Origin: an uncultured Collinsella sp.
GTDB taxonomy: Bacteria; Actinomycetota; Coriobacteriia; Coriobacteriales; Coriobacteriaceae
Assembly (NCBI GenBank): GCA_902491765.1
Contig: CABUIY010000003.1
Coordinates: 84,396-148,395 of the forward strand
Reading direction: 5' to 3'
DNA length: 64,000 nt
Under the pieces are notes generated by a model, which did no database searches, was not told the DNA's origin, and worked only from the letters and a program-made list of their open reading frames with translations. The position numbers and the translations under genes are program-made. This document shows, in pieces, positions 1 through 9,240 of this stretch. Within the stretch, counting starts at the first letter, position 1, and every line of letters begins with the position of its first letter.

Positions 1-214
1 CCTCGTCGCCCGATTCGATGGCCGAGGCGACGCAGCCCTCGATGTGTGCCTTCAACACATCGGCGTTGATGCGGGCGATGAGTGCCTGTGTGGCCATGAG
101 CTGCGTAGAAATGTCGACGCAGTAGCGGTCCTCCTCGACCATCCGCAGGATGCCGTCAATCTGACCGCGTGCCGTCTTGAGCATGCGGGTCACCGATTTG
201 TGGTCTGCCATCAT
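1..214 (-). CDS. csoR: CsoR-family copper-sensing repressor (partial)
   Basis: This is the N-terminal 71 codons of a DUF156/CsoR metal-responsive repressor; the 3' end lies beyond the left edge. CsoR proteins are all-helical and bind GC-rich palindromes until Cu(I) binds. The Cu(I) ligands of the family are visible: Cys in RYCVDIS, then His and Cys in KAHIEGCV, giving the C-H-C triad. The start is taken as the first of two adjacent ATGs (position 214), with GAGGA about 8 nt upstream; the second ATG (211) is possible. It lies downstream of copA and copZ on the same strand, so it probably regulates that cluster. A matching operator lies in the copA promoter. Family assignment is firm; Cu rather than Ni or formaldehyde sensing is inferred from the ligands and neighbours. 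Confidence 0.9.
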   Translation of the reverse strand, partial: MMADHKSVTRMLKTARGQIDGILRMVEEDRYCVDISTQLMATQALIARINADVLKAHIEGCVASAIESGDE

Positions 215-258
215 GGCGGGTCCTCGTTTCTGGTCGATCTTCCGGATGCCCCCCCGTC

Positions 259-325
259 AGTTGCGGTGAAATAGTTCCTGTTTTAGCGCTCCAAGCCTTC
301 AATCAAGAACTATTTCACCGCAACT
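259..325. repeat. Inverted repeat, GTTGCGGTGAAATAG family, copy 1
   Basis: Arms of 22 nt at 259-280 and 304-325 match at 21 of 22 positions around a 23-nt loop. The arms share AGTTGCGGTGAAATAG with the perfect inverted repeat at 28549-28617, so this is a dispersed family. It lies between copZ and csoR and could form a strong hairpin in their transcript. Confidence 0.85.
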
Positions 326-413
326 TCTGAAGGGCTGGTTGAGCGGTGGTTGCTGGGCGGCTATGTCGGCCGGCTATGTCGGCCGACAGCGGTGCCTGCT
401 GGTGCGGTGGCAG

Positions 414-635
414 CTAGGCTGCGGTCACCGAAAGGGCGTGGAACTTCTCCCCGGCGCCCTCGACGGCGGCGGCGAGCTGCTCGGCGGTCACGGTGTCGGC
501 GCACTCCACCTGGACGGTCTGGGTCTCGTGATCGGCGTCGGCGTCGGTCACGCCGGCAACGTTGAGCAGTGCCGTCTCGACAGTAGCGTCGCAGTGGCCG
601 CACATAAGGCCCGAAGTCTTGATTGTGTAACGCAT
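414..635 (-). CDS. copZ: CopZ-like copper chaperone (HMA domain)
   Basis: A 73-residue protein made of a single heavy-metal-associated (HMA) ferredoxin-like domain. The Cu(I)-binding motif MxCxxC is seen as GLMCGHC near residue 10. Such chaperones carry cytosolic Cu(I) to the HMA domain or membrane entry site of CopA and to CsoR. AAGGAG sits about 9 nt before the ATG. It is the middle gene of the leftward copA-copZ-csoR cluster, 152 nt after copA and 199 nt before csoR. Length and fold pattern are normal for the family. Confidence 0.9.
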   Translation of the reverse strand: MRYTIKTSGLMCGHCDATVETALLNVAGVTDADADHETQTVQVECADTVTAEQLAAAVEGAGEKFHALSVTAA

Positions 636-697
636 GGGTGTACTCCTTATCGATCGAGATTATCTGACAGTTTAGTCGTGAACAGCGTCATCTTAAA

Positions 698-797
698 GGC
701 GCGCTGAGGTGCCCGAGATTGCCCCGAAAGAGGAGCGAAGCGTACTTGGGTACGCGAGCGACGGTTTGAGGGGCAAGGTCGGGTGCTTCAGCGCGCC
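698..797. repeat. 100-nt imperfect palindrome overlapping the copA stop
   Basis: The stretch is symmetric about position 747.5. Outer arms GGCGCGCTGA (698-707) and TCAGCGCGCC (788-797) are perfect complements; GCCCGA/TCGGGT and GCCCC/GGGGC pair further in; the centre is CGTAC-TTGGG-TACG. The TGA stop of copA lies inside the right arm, so the last codons of copA belong to the palindrome. It may act as a terminator or mRNA-stabilising structure between copA and copZ. Confidence 0.8.
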
Positions 798-3130
798 GTC
801 TTAGGCTTAAAGGATTTCAGGCGCAGTGCGTTGCTTACGACGCACACGCTCGACAGGCTCATGGCCGCGGCACCAAACATCGGCGAGAGTTGCCAACCGG
901 TGAGGGGGAAGAACACGCCCGCGGCGAGCGGAATACCGATGCCGTTGTAGAACAGCGCCCAGAATAGGTCCTGCTTGATGTTGCGGATCGTGGCGCGCGA
1001 AAGCTCGATGGCGCGGGCAACGTCCATGAGGTCACTGCGCATGAGCACTACGTCTGCCCCTTCCTTGGCGATGTCGGCGCCGGTGCCGATAGCAAGGCCC
1101 ACGTCGGCGCGCGCCAGGGCGGGGGAGTCGTTGATGCCGTCGCCCACCATGGCGACCTTGCCGCCCGCATTCTGCAGCTCGCGCACGTGGCGCTCCTTGT
1201 CGGCGGGGAGGACGTCGGCGATGACCTGCTTGCTGTTCAGTCCCACGCGGCGGGCGATTGCTTCGGCCGTCACGCGGTTGTCGCCGGTGAGCATGCGCAC
1301 ATCGACGCCGAGCGAACGCAGCGCGGCGATAGCCTCGGCGCTTGTCTCCTTGACTTCGTCAGCCACGGCAATGGTGCCGACAAGCTCTCCATTCTTGGTA
1401 AAGAACAACGGCGTCTTGCCCTCGGCGGCGAGCCGTTCGGCAAGGCCAGCGGGCACCACCACGCCCAGCTCGTCCATCAGGCGCACGTTGCCGGCGGCGA
1501 TGACATTTTGTCCCTCGCGCGCCGTAACGCCACGACCGGGCACAGCGGCAAAGTCCTCGACGGTGCGGGCGACAATTCCGCGTGTCTCGCACTCGGCCAT
1601 AATCGCCTCGGCCAGCGGGTGCTCGCTTGAGCGTTCCAATGCGGCGGCCAGCTTGAGCAGTGCCTTTTCGCTCATGGCAGGCGAGCCGTCGGCGTGCGCG
1701 GCAACCACAATGTCGGTCACGGCCGGCTTGCCGCGAGTGACGGTACCTGTCTTGTCGAGCACCACGGTGCCCACGCTGCGCAGGTTCTCCAGCGCCTCGG
1801 CGCTCTTAAACAGAATGCCCATCTCGGCGCCCTTGCCGGTGCCCACCATAATGGCGACGGGCGTAGCCAGGCCGAGCGCGCACGGGCAACTGATCACCAG
1901 CACGGCCACGGCGGAGGTGAGCGCCTCGTTTATGCTGCCGGTCAGTGCCATCCACACCACAAAGGTCGCGGCCGAGATTGCAAACACCACGGGCACGAAC
2001 ACGCCGGCGACCTTGTCGGCCATGCGGGCGATGGGCGCCTTGGTGGCGTTGGCATCCTCGACGAGCTTGATGATCTTGGCGAGCGATGTCTCGGCACCCA
2101 CGCGTGTGGCACGGAAGGTAAACGAGCCGGTGCGGTTGACAGTAGCGGCGTTGACGGTGTCGCCGGTGGTCTTTTCCACGGGGATGGACTCGCCGGTGAG
2201 CGCGCTCTCGTCCACGGCCGAGCTGCCCTCGAGCACCACGCCATCGACAGGGATGGACTCTCCGGGGCGCACACGCAGGACCTGGCCGGGAAGGATGCTG
2301 TCGACGTCGACGGTGGCCTCGCTGCCATCCTCTGCCACGACGGTCGCGGTCTTGGGCGCCAGGTCGATCAGCGCTTCGATGGCGCCGCCGGTCTTGGACT
2401 TGCTGCGCGTCTCGAGGTATTTGCCCACGGTGACGAGCGACAGGATGGTGCCGGCGCTCTCAAAATACAGATTGTCCATGCCTGTCATCATGGCTTCGTG
2501 GACCTGACCCGCGGCTAATTGGTCGGCCATGATGAACATGGCGTAGAGCGACCAGGCGATGGAGGCGGTGGCGCCCACGGCAATAAGGGCGTCCATGGTG
2601 GGCGCGCCGTGTGCGAGCGATTTAAACCCATTGATAAAGTACGCGTCGTTGACATAGACGATGGGGATGAGCAGGACGAGCTCAGTGAGGGCGAGCGTCA
2701 TGCTGTGGGTATGGTCGGTGAAAATGCCGGGCAGCGGCCAGCCGAGCATGTGCCCCATGCCTATGTAGAACAGCGGGATGAGGAATACGATCGAGACGAT
2801 GAGGCGGGTGCGCATGGCGGAGGCGGCGGCCTCCAGCTTTTTGGTTGGCGACTCCATATGGGCGGCGCCAGAGCTGGCTCGCGTGCTGCCGTTTGAGTCG
2901 GCGGCACCGGTGCCTGCATCGACGGGCGAGGCCGAGTATCCCGCACGGTCGACGGCGGTGCAGATATCGTCGGGGGAGACCTGCGCGGGGTCATAGTCGA
3001 CCATCATGGAACCGGCGAGTAGGTTGACTGCGACGTTCTCGACGCCGTCGAGCTTGCTCACAGCACGGTCCACGTGCGCCTGGCAGGCGGCGCATGTCAT
3101 GCCGCCCACGTCAAACTTATCTTGAGCCAT
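788..3130 (-). CDS. copA: Copper-exporting P1B-type ATPase CopA
   Basis: A 780-residue P-type ATPase that exports Cu(I) across the cytoplasmic membrane. In order: an N-terminal HMA domain with GMTCAAC (Cys13, Cys16); a linker; four membrane segments; the actuator motif TGES; the CPC metal-transport motif in [11 protein letters not shown]; the phosphorylation motif DKTGT near residue 458; the P1B-specific SEHPLAEAI motif; and the hinge [10 protein letters not shown] near residue 663. Length is typical for one HMA domain. The ATG is preceded by AAAGGAG. It heads the copA-copZ-csoR cluster behind a promoter carrying a CsoR-type palindrome. The 3' end runs into the 698-797 palindrome. Confidence 0.96.
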   Translation of the reverse strand: MAQDKFDVGGMTCAACQAHVDRAVSKLDGVENVAVNLLAGSMMVDYDPAQVSPDDICTAVDRAGYSASPVDAGTGAADSNGSTRASSGAAHMESPTKKLEAAASAMRTRLIVSIVFLIPLFYIGMGHMLGWPLPGIFTDHTHSMTLALTELVLLIPIVYVNDAYFINGFKSLAHGAPTMDALIAVGATASIAWSLYAMFIMADQLAAGQVHEAMMTGMDNLYFESAGTILSLVTVGKYLETRSKSKTGGAIEALIDLAPKTATVVAEDGSEATVDVDSILPGQVLRVRPGESIPVDGVVLEGSSAVDESALTGESIPVEKTTGDTVNAATVNRTGSFTFRATRVGAETSLAKIIKLVEDANATKAPIARMADKVAGVFVPVVFAISAATFVVWMALTGSINEALTSAVAVLVISCPCALGLATPVAIMVGTGKGAEMGILFKSAEALENLRSVGTVVLDKTGTVTRGKPAVTDIVVAAHADGSPAMSEKALLKLAAALERSSEHPLAEAIMAECETRGIVARTVEDFAAVPGRGVTAREGQNVIAAGNVRLMDELGVVVPAGLAERLAAEGKTPLFFTKNGELVGTIAVADEVKETSAEAIAALRSLGVDVRMLTGDNRVTAEAIARRVGLNSKQVIADVLPADKERHVRELQNAGGKVAMVGDGINDSPALARADVGLAIGTGADIAKEGADVVLMRSDLMDVARAIELSRATIRNIKQDLFWALFYNGIGIPLAAGVFFPLTGWQLSPMFGAAAMSLSSVCVVSNALRLKSFKPKTAR

Positions 3131-3177
3131 GGCTTCTCCTTTCTGTGGCGTGGTGTTGGAAATGTTAACCTGCCGAT

Positions 3178-3208
3178 ACTATACACCCATACCCCCTGGG
3201 GGTGTCTA
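3178..3208 (-). promoter_or_regulatory. copA promoter
   Basis: On the minus strand a -35-like TAGACA (3203-3208) and a -10-like TATAGT (3178-3183) are 19 bp apart, about 50 nt upstream of the copA ATG. The long spacer holds the CsoR-type palindrome, so repressor binding would block polymerase. Assignment rests on motif match and position. Confidence 0.6.
3189..3205. promoter_or_regulatory. Probable CsoR operator
   Basis: ATACCCCCTGGGGGTGT is a GC-rich dyad of the kind bound by CsoR repressors (A/T-rich flanks around a C-run/G-run centre). It sits between the -35 and -10 of the copA promoter, and a csoR gene is in the same cluster. Confidence 0.75.
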
Positions 3209-3282
3209 GTACAGAATAAATGTATGACATCTCGCTACAGATGAGGGTAGTTGGTTGACCGATGGACCGTCCCAATCAATCA

Positions 3283-3337
3283 TCTCAATCTGTAACATCT
3301 GGACCGTTTTTTGAGCCGTAACTGTTACAGATTTAGA
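3283..3337. repeat. Inverted repeat, TGTCTCGATCTGTAACA family, copy 1
   Basis: Arms TCTCAATCTGTAACA (3283-3297) and TGTTACAGATTTAGA (3323-3337) match at 14 of 15 positions. The loop starts TCTGGACC. It is tandem with copy 2 in the copA/surface-protein intergenic region. No credible gene overlaps it. Confidence 0.8.
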
Positions 3338-3361
3338 CAAACATTTCAGCCGAAAACTAAC

Positions 3362-3418
3362 GTCTCGATCTGTAACAACTAGACCCCGTTTTACCGAGTA
3401 TTTGTTACAGATCGAGAC
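3362..3418. repeat. Inverted repeat, TGTCTCGATCTGTAACA family, copy 2
   Basis: Perfect 16-nt arms: GTCTCGATCTGTAACA (3362-3377) and its complement at 3403-3418. The loop starts ACTAGACC. This is the best conserved of the five copies. Confidence 0.88.
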
Positions 3419-3450
3419 AATCTCGGAGCAGATGCCCCGGGCATACAACG

Positions 3451-3488
3451 TAAAACGCCGGGGCGCCCGCGTGATGGGCGCCCCGGCG
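3451..3488 (-). terminator. Intrinsic terminator of the surface-protein gene
   Basis: A 13-bp GC-rich hairpin (3456-3468 with 3476-3488, 7-nt loop) is followed on the minus strand by TTTTA. It lies 60 nt past the stop of the sortase-anchored protein. Confidence 0.88.
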
Positions 3489-3547
3489 CATGCTGGGCAG
3501 GGTTTGCGAAGCGGTGGGAGGGAGGAGAAGCCGTCCTCCTGAAATCC

Positions 3548-6500
3548 TTACTCCTGACGACGCTTCTTGTCGGTCAGGAAGACGCCAGCGGCTACGAGCA
3601 CGACACCTTCGATGACAAACGTCTCACCGGTGAGCGCAGCATTGTCGCCTGTGGTGGGAAGTGCCGAGTTGGCGGCCGTCTTGGCGTTGCCGGTAGACGG
3701 CTTTCCAGCAGCCGGCTTAGCGGCAGCCTGCGTGATCTTGGCCTGCTCGGCCTTCGCTGCCTCTTGCTCCTGGCGGGCGATCTCGTCCTTCAGGGCTTGC
3801 TCGGCGGCTACGCGTTTTGCCTTCGCCTCGTTGTAGGCATTGAGCGCTGCGGTGTAGGCGGGCGTCGCAGCATCAAGGTCTGCCTGAGCGGCATCAAGTG
3901 CGGCCTTTGCGTTATGTTCTGCCTGCTTGGCGGCGACGCACTTGGCAAAGAGGGCATTGAGCGTATCATTCGCGTTTGCATCAGAGCCAGTAGCAATGCC
4001 GTTTTCGACGTTGATGGACTTTAGCTTTCCGAGGGTAGCGACAGCGGCATCCGATGCGGCCTGAGAATTCTCGATCGCCTGTTCGGCGTTCGCGATGGCA
4101 TCATTTGCCGCACCAAGGGCGACTCCGGCCTCAGTCACTGCTGCGTCGGCGTCCTTCTTGGCCGCCTTGGCCGCGGTAAGATTGTTGGCCGCGTTGCTCA
4201 GGGCGTCGGCATGGGCCTTCTTTGAAGCAAAGTCGTTTTTCGCCGTGGTCAGATCGCTCGCAGCGTGCTCCGCGGTCGCCGCCTTGGCCTCGGCGTTGTC
4301 CTTCGCGGTGTCGAGGGCCTGCTTCTTGGCAGCCGCGTCGCGCTCCGCCTTTTCGAGAGCACTCTGGGCAGACGTCTGGGCTGCCGTGGCTTCATCAAGC
4401 GTTTGATGGGCCTTGTCAGCCTTTTCCTGAGCCGCAGCAACATCGGCAGAATACTTGGCAAGTTCCTTCTTTGCATCTTGCAGAGCCTGCTGCTTTACGA
4501 GAGTTTCTGCCTTGGCGTCATCAACCTTCTTCTGACTCTGAGCGGCTTGCTCTTGCGATGCCTTAAGCTCGGCGCGCTTCTGGTTGACGACCTGCTCTGC
4601 GGTCGCCACGTTACTTTGGGCGGCTTTGACCTGGTCTTCGGCTTCGGTAACTTTTCCGTTTGCCTTGGCGAGATTCTGCTCTGCTAGGGCAACAGCGGCG
4701 GCGGCACTTGCTACGCTGTCGTTCTTGGCGGCAAGGTTGCTGTTCGCGGTATCAACGCCTTCCTGCTTTTGAGCGACGAGGGTCTCAGCTACCTTTACGG
4801 CATTGGCTTTCGATGCCGCTGTGCTGCGCTTTTGTTCAAGGTCCGTCTTTGCGGCGGCGAGCTTTTCGCTGGCTTTGGAGAGGCTCAGCTGATACTGATC
4901 AAAGAGATTCTCGAGTTCATCGATCGAGTATTCTTTCTCGTACGAACCGTAATTGTTGTCGATCTCCAAGACGAACACATACGGCCAAAGGGTTCCGCGC
5001 GAGTTGATGCCGTATCCCATGGTTTTGGCGTTAGGTTGTACGATATTCAAATAATGGCCGACGGTGCCAAAACCCACGCCTTGGGCTCCGAATTCGGTAC
5101 CGTGACTCCAGAAAGTCTTCCAAGCATCTTTGGGGGCAACGTTGCCAAGGCCGGCTTTCGCTGCAGCATCGTCAAATATTTTCTTTTCGCCATCAACCCA
5201 TTGGTGCGCGATGTTTTCTTTCGTGCTGAAGTTCCAAGCGGCATTTTCAAATCCGGCATAGTCTGAGTGCCCCTTCGTTGCGTCGGAGTAATTGGAATCA
5301 GACTGAGCGATTGCCATTTGCTCTGCCGTCACCTTAAGCTCGCTAAGGCCGACGCTTTTGCGATATTCATTAATTTCGCGCAGCTTGCCAAACGAAAGCT
5401 TGGCGTTGTCGAGTGACGTGCCGTCTTTTTTATCGCCAATGGTCGTCGGGTTTTTATCGCTCTGCCTATAGATGATGTTTGCAGCGTCGTTGGCACCGAT
5501 GAACTGGTAGAAGCCGATGACGCTCTGCGCCTCCGCCGTCGTTGCCTTATCGGTTGCCGCCTTGCACGTATCGTATGCTTTCTGTGCATCGATAACGGCT
5601 TGATCGGCGGCCGCCTGGTTTGCCTTGGCAGTTTTGAGCGCCTTGTCTGCCTGCTCCTTCTCGGCTTTTGCCTGATCGACTTGTTTCTGAGCGGCCTTTG
5701 CTTTCTCCAGTTCGGTAGCATGTGCCTGCTTTGCCGAGGTCAACTCCGATCGCGCCGCATCGGCTTTCGTCTGGGCTGCCGTTACATCATTTTCGGCTGC
5801 TGCGACTGTCTGCTTCTTGGCTTCGAGCTCGCTTTCGGCACCGGTGAGGGCGTCCTGCTTGGATGCAACGTCGCTATTTGCCTGAGAAAGACCTGCTTCG
5901 GCAGCCGCCTGCTGCTGCTTCGCCTGATCGAGTGCGCTTCGGGCGGTATCGACCTTTGCCTGAGCGGCGGCATACTCCGGGCCCTCGGCGCCTGCCTTTG
6001 CGGCTGCCAAATCGGCTTGCGCGCTGTCATACGCTGCCTGTGCCGCGACTACCTTACCATCCGCGGCGGTCTTTGCCTGCTGAGCGGAAGCCAGCGTGCC
6101 TGACGCCTCGTTGTAAGCGCTCTGCGCGGCGCTCCGAGCCTGCTGGGCATCGGCGAGTGCGGAGTCGGCAGCGGTTTTTGCGGCCTTTGCCTGGTCAAGA
6201 ACCTTCTGGGCATCTGCGGCAGACTGCTCGGCGGCCTTGATTTCCTCCGGCGTTGCGTTGGCGGCTGCCTTCTGGGCTTCCTCAAGCTTGGCCCGTGCGT
6301 CGGCTGCCGCCTGCTTTGCGGAGTCGAGTGCCTTCGTCTTGCTTTCGGCATCGGCCTTGGCCGTGTCGAGCTTGCTCTGGGCATCCTTTAACGTGGCGCT
6401 GGCGCTGTTGGCCGCCTTGACGCTTTCATCGAGTTGACGGGCGTATTCGGCACGCGCGGCGGCTTCTGCCTGCGAATTGTCGGAGACGGAAGCGTCGTAG

Positions 6501-6883
6501 GCAGTCTGGGCGTTGTCGCGGACCGTCTGCTTTTCGGTATAGGGGGCAACCGCCGTGTCGTAGTCGGACTTGGCTTCTGCCTCGGCAGCCTTTGCGGCGT
6601 CGATTGCGGCCTGCAAGTCGGCAATTTTCTGGGCGTTCGTCTTTACTGCGGAGCCTGCCGCCTCGCCGGCGTGGACAGCAAGCGGCGACATGATCGCGTC
6701 ATGTGCCGTGGTATCACTTGCATCGTTGGCAAATGCCGAGAACGGCGCGAGCAGCGTCGAGCCAGTCATAGCGATGGTGGTGGCTGCGGTGACGGCGAGT
6801 CGCGCGGTCTTGTGACCCGCGAATGCGCGATGGGGCTCGGCGCCGCCTGAGACTTCCAAGTGTTTAGGTGCGTACTTTGCCAT
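3548..6883 (-). CDS. Sortase-anchored coiled-coil surface protein with a CAP/SCP domain
   Basis: An 1111-residue secreted wall protein. A long signal peptide ends near SAFAND. Two very Ala/Lys/Glu-rich heptad regions (about 60-440 and 650-1030) should form rod-like coiled coils. Between them, about residues 490-640, is a CAP/SCP (CRISP-like) domain with the cavity signature GHSDYAGF, TKENIA and HYLNIV. The C-terminus has LPTTGD, a hydrophobic segment and KKRRQE, a standard sortase signal. The ATG at 6883 is chosen because GGGAGAA sits just before it; the TTG four codons upstream has no ribosome site. The gene is followed by a strong terminator. A role in adhesion or wall interaction is inferred; the ligand is unknown. 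Confidence 0.88.
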   Translation of the reverse strand: MAKYAPKHLEVSGGAEPHRAFAGHKTARLAVTAATTIAMTGSTLLAPFSAFANDASDTTAHDAIMSPLAVHAGEAAGSAVKTNAQKIADLQAAIDAAKAAEAEAKSDYDTAVAPYTEKQTVRDNAQTAYDASVSDNSQAEAAARAEYARQLDESVKAANSASATLKDAQSKLDTAKADAESKTKALDSAKQAAADARAKLEEAQKAAANATPEEIKAAEQSAADAQKVLDQAKAAKTAADSALADAQQARSAAQSAYNEASGTLASAQQAKTAADGKVVAAQAAYDSAQADLAAAKAGAEGPEYAAAQAKVDTARSALDQAKQQQAAAEAGLSQANSDVASKQDALTGAESELEAKKQTVAAAENDVTAAQTKADAARSELTSAKQAHATELEKAKAAQKQVDQAKAEKEQADKALKTAKANQAAADQAVIDAQKAYDTCKAATDKATTAEAQSVIGFYQFIGANDAANIIYRQSDKNPTTIGDKKDGTSLDNAKLSFGKLREINEYRKSVGLSELKVTAEQMAIAQSDSNYSDATKGHSDYAGFENAAWNFSTKENIAHQWVDGEKKIFDDAAAKAGLGNVAPKDAWKTFWSHGTEFGAQGVGFGTVGHYLNIVQPNAKTMGYGINSRGTLWPYVFVLEIDNNYGSYEKEYSIDELENLFDQYQLSLSKASEKLAAAKTDLEQKRSTAASKANAVKVAETLVAQKQEGVDTANSNLAAKNDSVASAAAAVALAEQNLAKANGKVTEAEDQVKAAQSNVATAEQVVNQKRAELKASQEQAAQSQKKVDDAKAETLVKQQALQDAKKELAKYSADVAAAQEKADKAHQTLDEATAAQTSAQSALEKAERDAAAKKQALDTAKDNAEAKAATAEHAASDLTTAKNDFASKKAHADALSNAANNLTAAKAAKKDADAAVTEAGVALGAANDAIANAEQAIENSQAASDAAVATLGKLKSINVENGIATGSDANANDTLNALFAKCVAAKQAEHNAKAALDAAQADLDAATPAYTAALNAYNEAKAKRVAAEQALKDEIARQEQEAAKAEQAKITQAAAKPAAGKPSTGNAKTAANSALPTTGDNAALTGETFVIEGVVLVAAGVFLTDKKRRQE

Positions 6884-7023
6884 TTCTTCTCCCAATCGTT
6901 GAAGGGGTACCTATGACAATTCGTACGTTACGACCGCCGAAAGGGTTTCTGTTGCGCAACATTGGCAAGAAAAAATCGACACACTTGAGTCACATTTATG
7001 AGTCGAAGTTCTCGGCAAGCTAA

Positions 7024-7082
7024 TGTCTCGTTCTGTAACATCTAGCAGCAAATATGACCTCTAACCGTTACAGATCGAGACA
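7024..7082. repeat. Inverted repeat, TGTCTCGATCTGTAACA family, copy 3
   Basis: Arms TGTCTCGTTCTGTAAC (7024-7039) and GTTACAGATCGAGACA (7067-7082) differ at one position; the loop begins with ATCTAGCAGC. It lies 42 nt past the kinase stop and could act as its 3' hairpin, although no T-run follows. Confidence 0.85.
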
Positions 7083-7123
7083 ATTGCCGGGGAGGGGTCC
7101 CGTCACGGCAAGACGCCCGCTGC

Positions 7124-9208
7124 CTAGATACAGAACCCGGGGATCACACAGGTTAGCTTGTTTGGCTTTTCCGCAGGCGTTGCGTACGTAAAGACGTCGC
7201 CGTCGTGCCCCACGCGGTTCATATAGAGCGTGCCTTCGCTCTCCGATGTGTCGGGGCTCACCGTGCGCTCCCACCAACAGGTGTCCTTGCCCTTCCACTG
7301 GCGGACCATCGTCTCGTTCGTGGAATACGGGCTCACCTTGAGCTCGCGGAAGAGCTGATACTCCTTGCCCTCGCCGTTGTAGATGTCTGCCAGGTAGTGA
7401 TAGCCCTCGGTAAACGAATCGGGCGGTTGCGTACCGCACAGCTCGACCATGGCGGGCAGCCAAAGGGTTGCGGGCAACTCGCTCAGGCACGATGCGCTGT
7501 TGGCGGCGCCCACATTGTTCGAGACCTTCTTGACCCCTTTAATGAGTGCGCGCAACTCGTTGGGCAGCAGCTTAAGGCCGTCGCCGTCGAGCCATTCTCG
7601 CAGCTCGCAATCTGCCCAGCCGGCGCTCGGCGGTTCAGCCGCAGCGTTGCGCTCGGCAATACCCGCATCGAACAAAAACGTCAGTCCGGCCTTGCCCGTC
7701 CCGTCCAGAAGTTCATCGTGGCGGATGCCCACAAGCTGCGCGCCAACCTGCAGCCCGTTGGTGAGCGTGACACGCTTGGTACACGGATAGGGGATATGCC
7801 CATCGGCATCGAGCAGATGATAGCGCCTGGCAATCTCGCGTGCCTCGCTACGGGTCTCGGTGGCCTTAATCTTGAGCGAAATCTCCTGCAGCTGATCCCA
7901 GGTGTAGTCGTCAAGCGTACCGTGGATGCCGTCAAGGTAGTCGGGGATGCCAAAGCCATGGGTTGCCGCCCCGATAACGCTGAGCCCCGCAACGGCTGCG
8001 ATAGCGCCGCCGATAATAAAGCGGCGGCGGGTCATGGCATCGTGGCGGGCCTGATTCAGGATCTCTCGTGCGCGCTCGCCGGCGACGTCGACCTTAAGGT
8101 GCGTGCCAGAATCGATATCAATTGCGGCCTCGTCTCCTGCACCTTCGCGGCCTTCGGATTCGGCGTCGGTGAGGTATGCCGAGAGCACCTCGAGCATCTG
8201 CTGCTCGGTGGGACGATCGCACTGCTCGACTGAGAGACCCTTCATGATGATCTGGACGAGCGCCTCATCGCCCTCGCAGCGCGGCTCGAGCGGTGCCGGC
8301 TTGGTCTTGGTCTTTACGAGATAGAACGAGCCGGTTGCAGCGGCGTCCGTCGACTCAAAGTCAAACGGTTTGCGACCGCTGTAGAGCTGGTACAGAATGC
8401 TCGAAAGCGCATAGACGTCGATTGCCGGCGAACGGCGAAGGGCCGCGATGCCTTCGATATCCTGCGTGAGCATCTCGGGCGCGGCGTATGCGGGCGTGGC
8501 AAAACGCCAGATGTCGGCGCGCCGGGTGATCGTGTCGTCGCCGAGAGCCATGGTCGCGGAGCCCATGTCGATGAGGCAGGGGTCAAAGGAACAATCAGCA
8601 ATCTGCTGCTCGAGCGTTCGGCTGGTGGTGCGGAACATGATATTGGCAGGCGACAGGTCGCGATGGATGACCGGATTCACGAGGCCTTGGGTCATCAAGA
8701 GCGCACGAAGCACGGCGTTTCCGACGGCGGCGACCATCTGGGTGGTCAGCCCGCCCGAGGCGTCGTGCGGAAGCAGGGGCAGCGCCTGCTTGAGCGAGGT
8801 GCCCTCGACCCACTCCATGAGGATGAGAGGGTCATCCTCGCACGATCCGTAGCCATAGACGCGCGGAAATCCGCGCAGGTGCGAGACGGTACACAGATGA
8901 CGGTACTCCTCGAACAGCGCGGCGGTGCTGGCCAGGTGCGCTGCCGATTGCTCGGCGGAGCGGTCGGGGGCTTGGCCGGAAAGGATAGCGTTGTCCTTGA
9001 GCAGCTTGACGGCAAAGACCTCGCCGCTCGTGTTGGTCGCGCGCAGCACGTGCCCGATGTTGCCGTTGTTGCGGTGGGCCGTCTGGAGAATAAGCGTCAT
9101 AAACCGACGTTTGGCGTCGTCCTCGGCGCTGGGGTCGACCGCCACGGCGGTATCGAACGTATCGAGACGGATGAGTTTGTCGCCATAGGCGCTATCGGTA
9201 GTATCCAT
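7124..9208 (-). CDS. Transmembrane serine/threonine protein kinase with C-terminal DUF6273-like domain
   Basis: A 694-residue eukaryotic-type kinase. The catalytic domain has AVK (Lys near 68), HRDLSPANIMF (about 182-192) and the activation-segment end YAAPEML. The Mg-binding DFG is DMG (about 214-216), a conservative change that keeps the Asp. After the kinase comes TRRRFIIGGAIAAVAGLSVI, a single membrane span, then an extracytoplasmic region resembling DUF6273 (CELREWLDGDG, ATLWLPAMVE). The layout is that of a receptor kinase without PASTA repeats. The ATG at 9208 follows AAGGAA; an upstream in-frame extension to 9295 lacks a ribosome site. The FHA-protein gene lies just upstream on the same strand and is a likely phospho-partner. 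Ligand and substrates are unknown. Confidence 0.9.
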   Translation of the reverse strand: MDTTDSAYGDKLIRLDTFDTAVAVDPSAEDDAKRRFMTLILQTAHRNNGNIGHVLRATNTSGEVFAVKLLKDNAILSGQAPDRSAEQSAAHLASTAALFEEYRHLCTVSHLRGFPRVYGYGSCEDDPLILMEWVEGTSLKQALPLLPHDASGGLTTQMVAAVGNAVLRALLMTQGLVNPVIHRDLSPANIMFRTTSRTLEQQIADCSFDPCLIDMGSATMALGDDTITRRADIWRFATPAYAAPEMLTQDIEGIAALRRSPAIDVYALSSILYQLYSGRKPFDFESTDAAATGSFYLVKTKTKPAPLEPRCEGDEALVQIIMKGLSVEQCDRPTEQQMLEVLSAYLTDAESEGREGAGDEAAIDIDSGTHLKVDVAGERAREILNQARHDAMTRRRFIIGGAIAAVAGLSVIGAATHGFGIPDYLDGIHGTLDDYTWDQLQEISLKIKATETRSEAREIARRYHLLDADGHIPYPCTKRVTLTNGLQVGAQLVGIRHDELLDGTGKAGLTFLFDAGIAERNAAAEPPSAGWADCELREWLDGDGLKLLPNELRALIKGVKKVSNNVGAANSASCLSELPATLWLPAMVELCGTQPPDSFTEGYHYLADIYNGEGKEYQLFRELKVSPYSTNETMVRQWKGKDTCWWERTVSPDTSESEGTLYMNRVGHDGDVFTYATPAEKPNKLTCVIPGFCI

Positions 9209-9240
9209 GGCGTTCCTTTGTCTGGCATGGGTTGCCGCAC

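Noticed and set aside
3283..3418. CRISPR-like array in the tandem repeats near 3.3 and 10.6 kb
   Set aside because: There are only two units per site, the repeats are inverted arms of hairpins, and no cas gene is present.
3206..3448. 80-codon ORF on the minus strand between copA and the surface-protein gene
   Set aside because: It is made almost entirely of the two inverted repeats and has no ribosome site.
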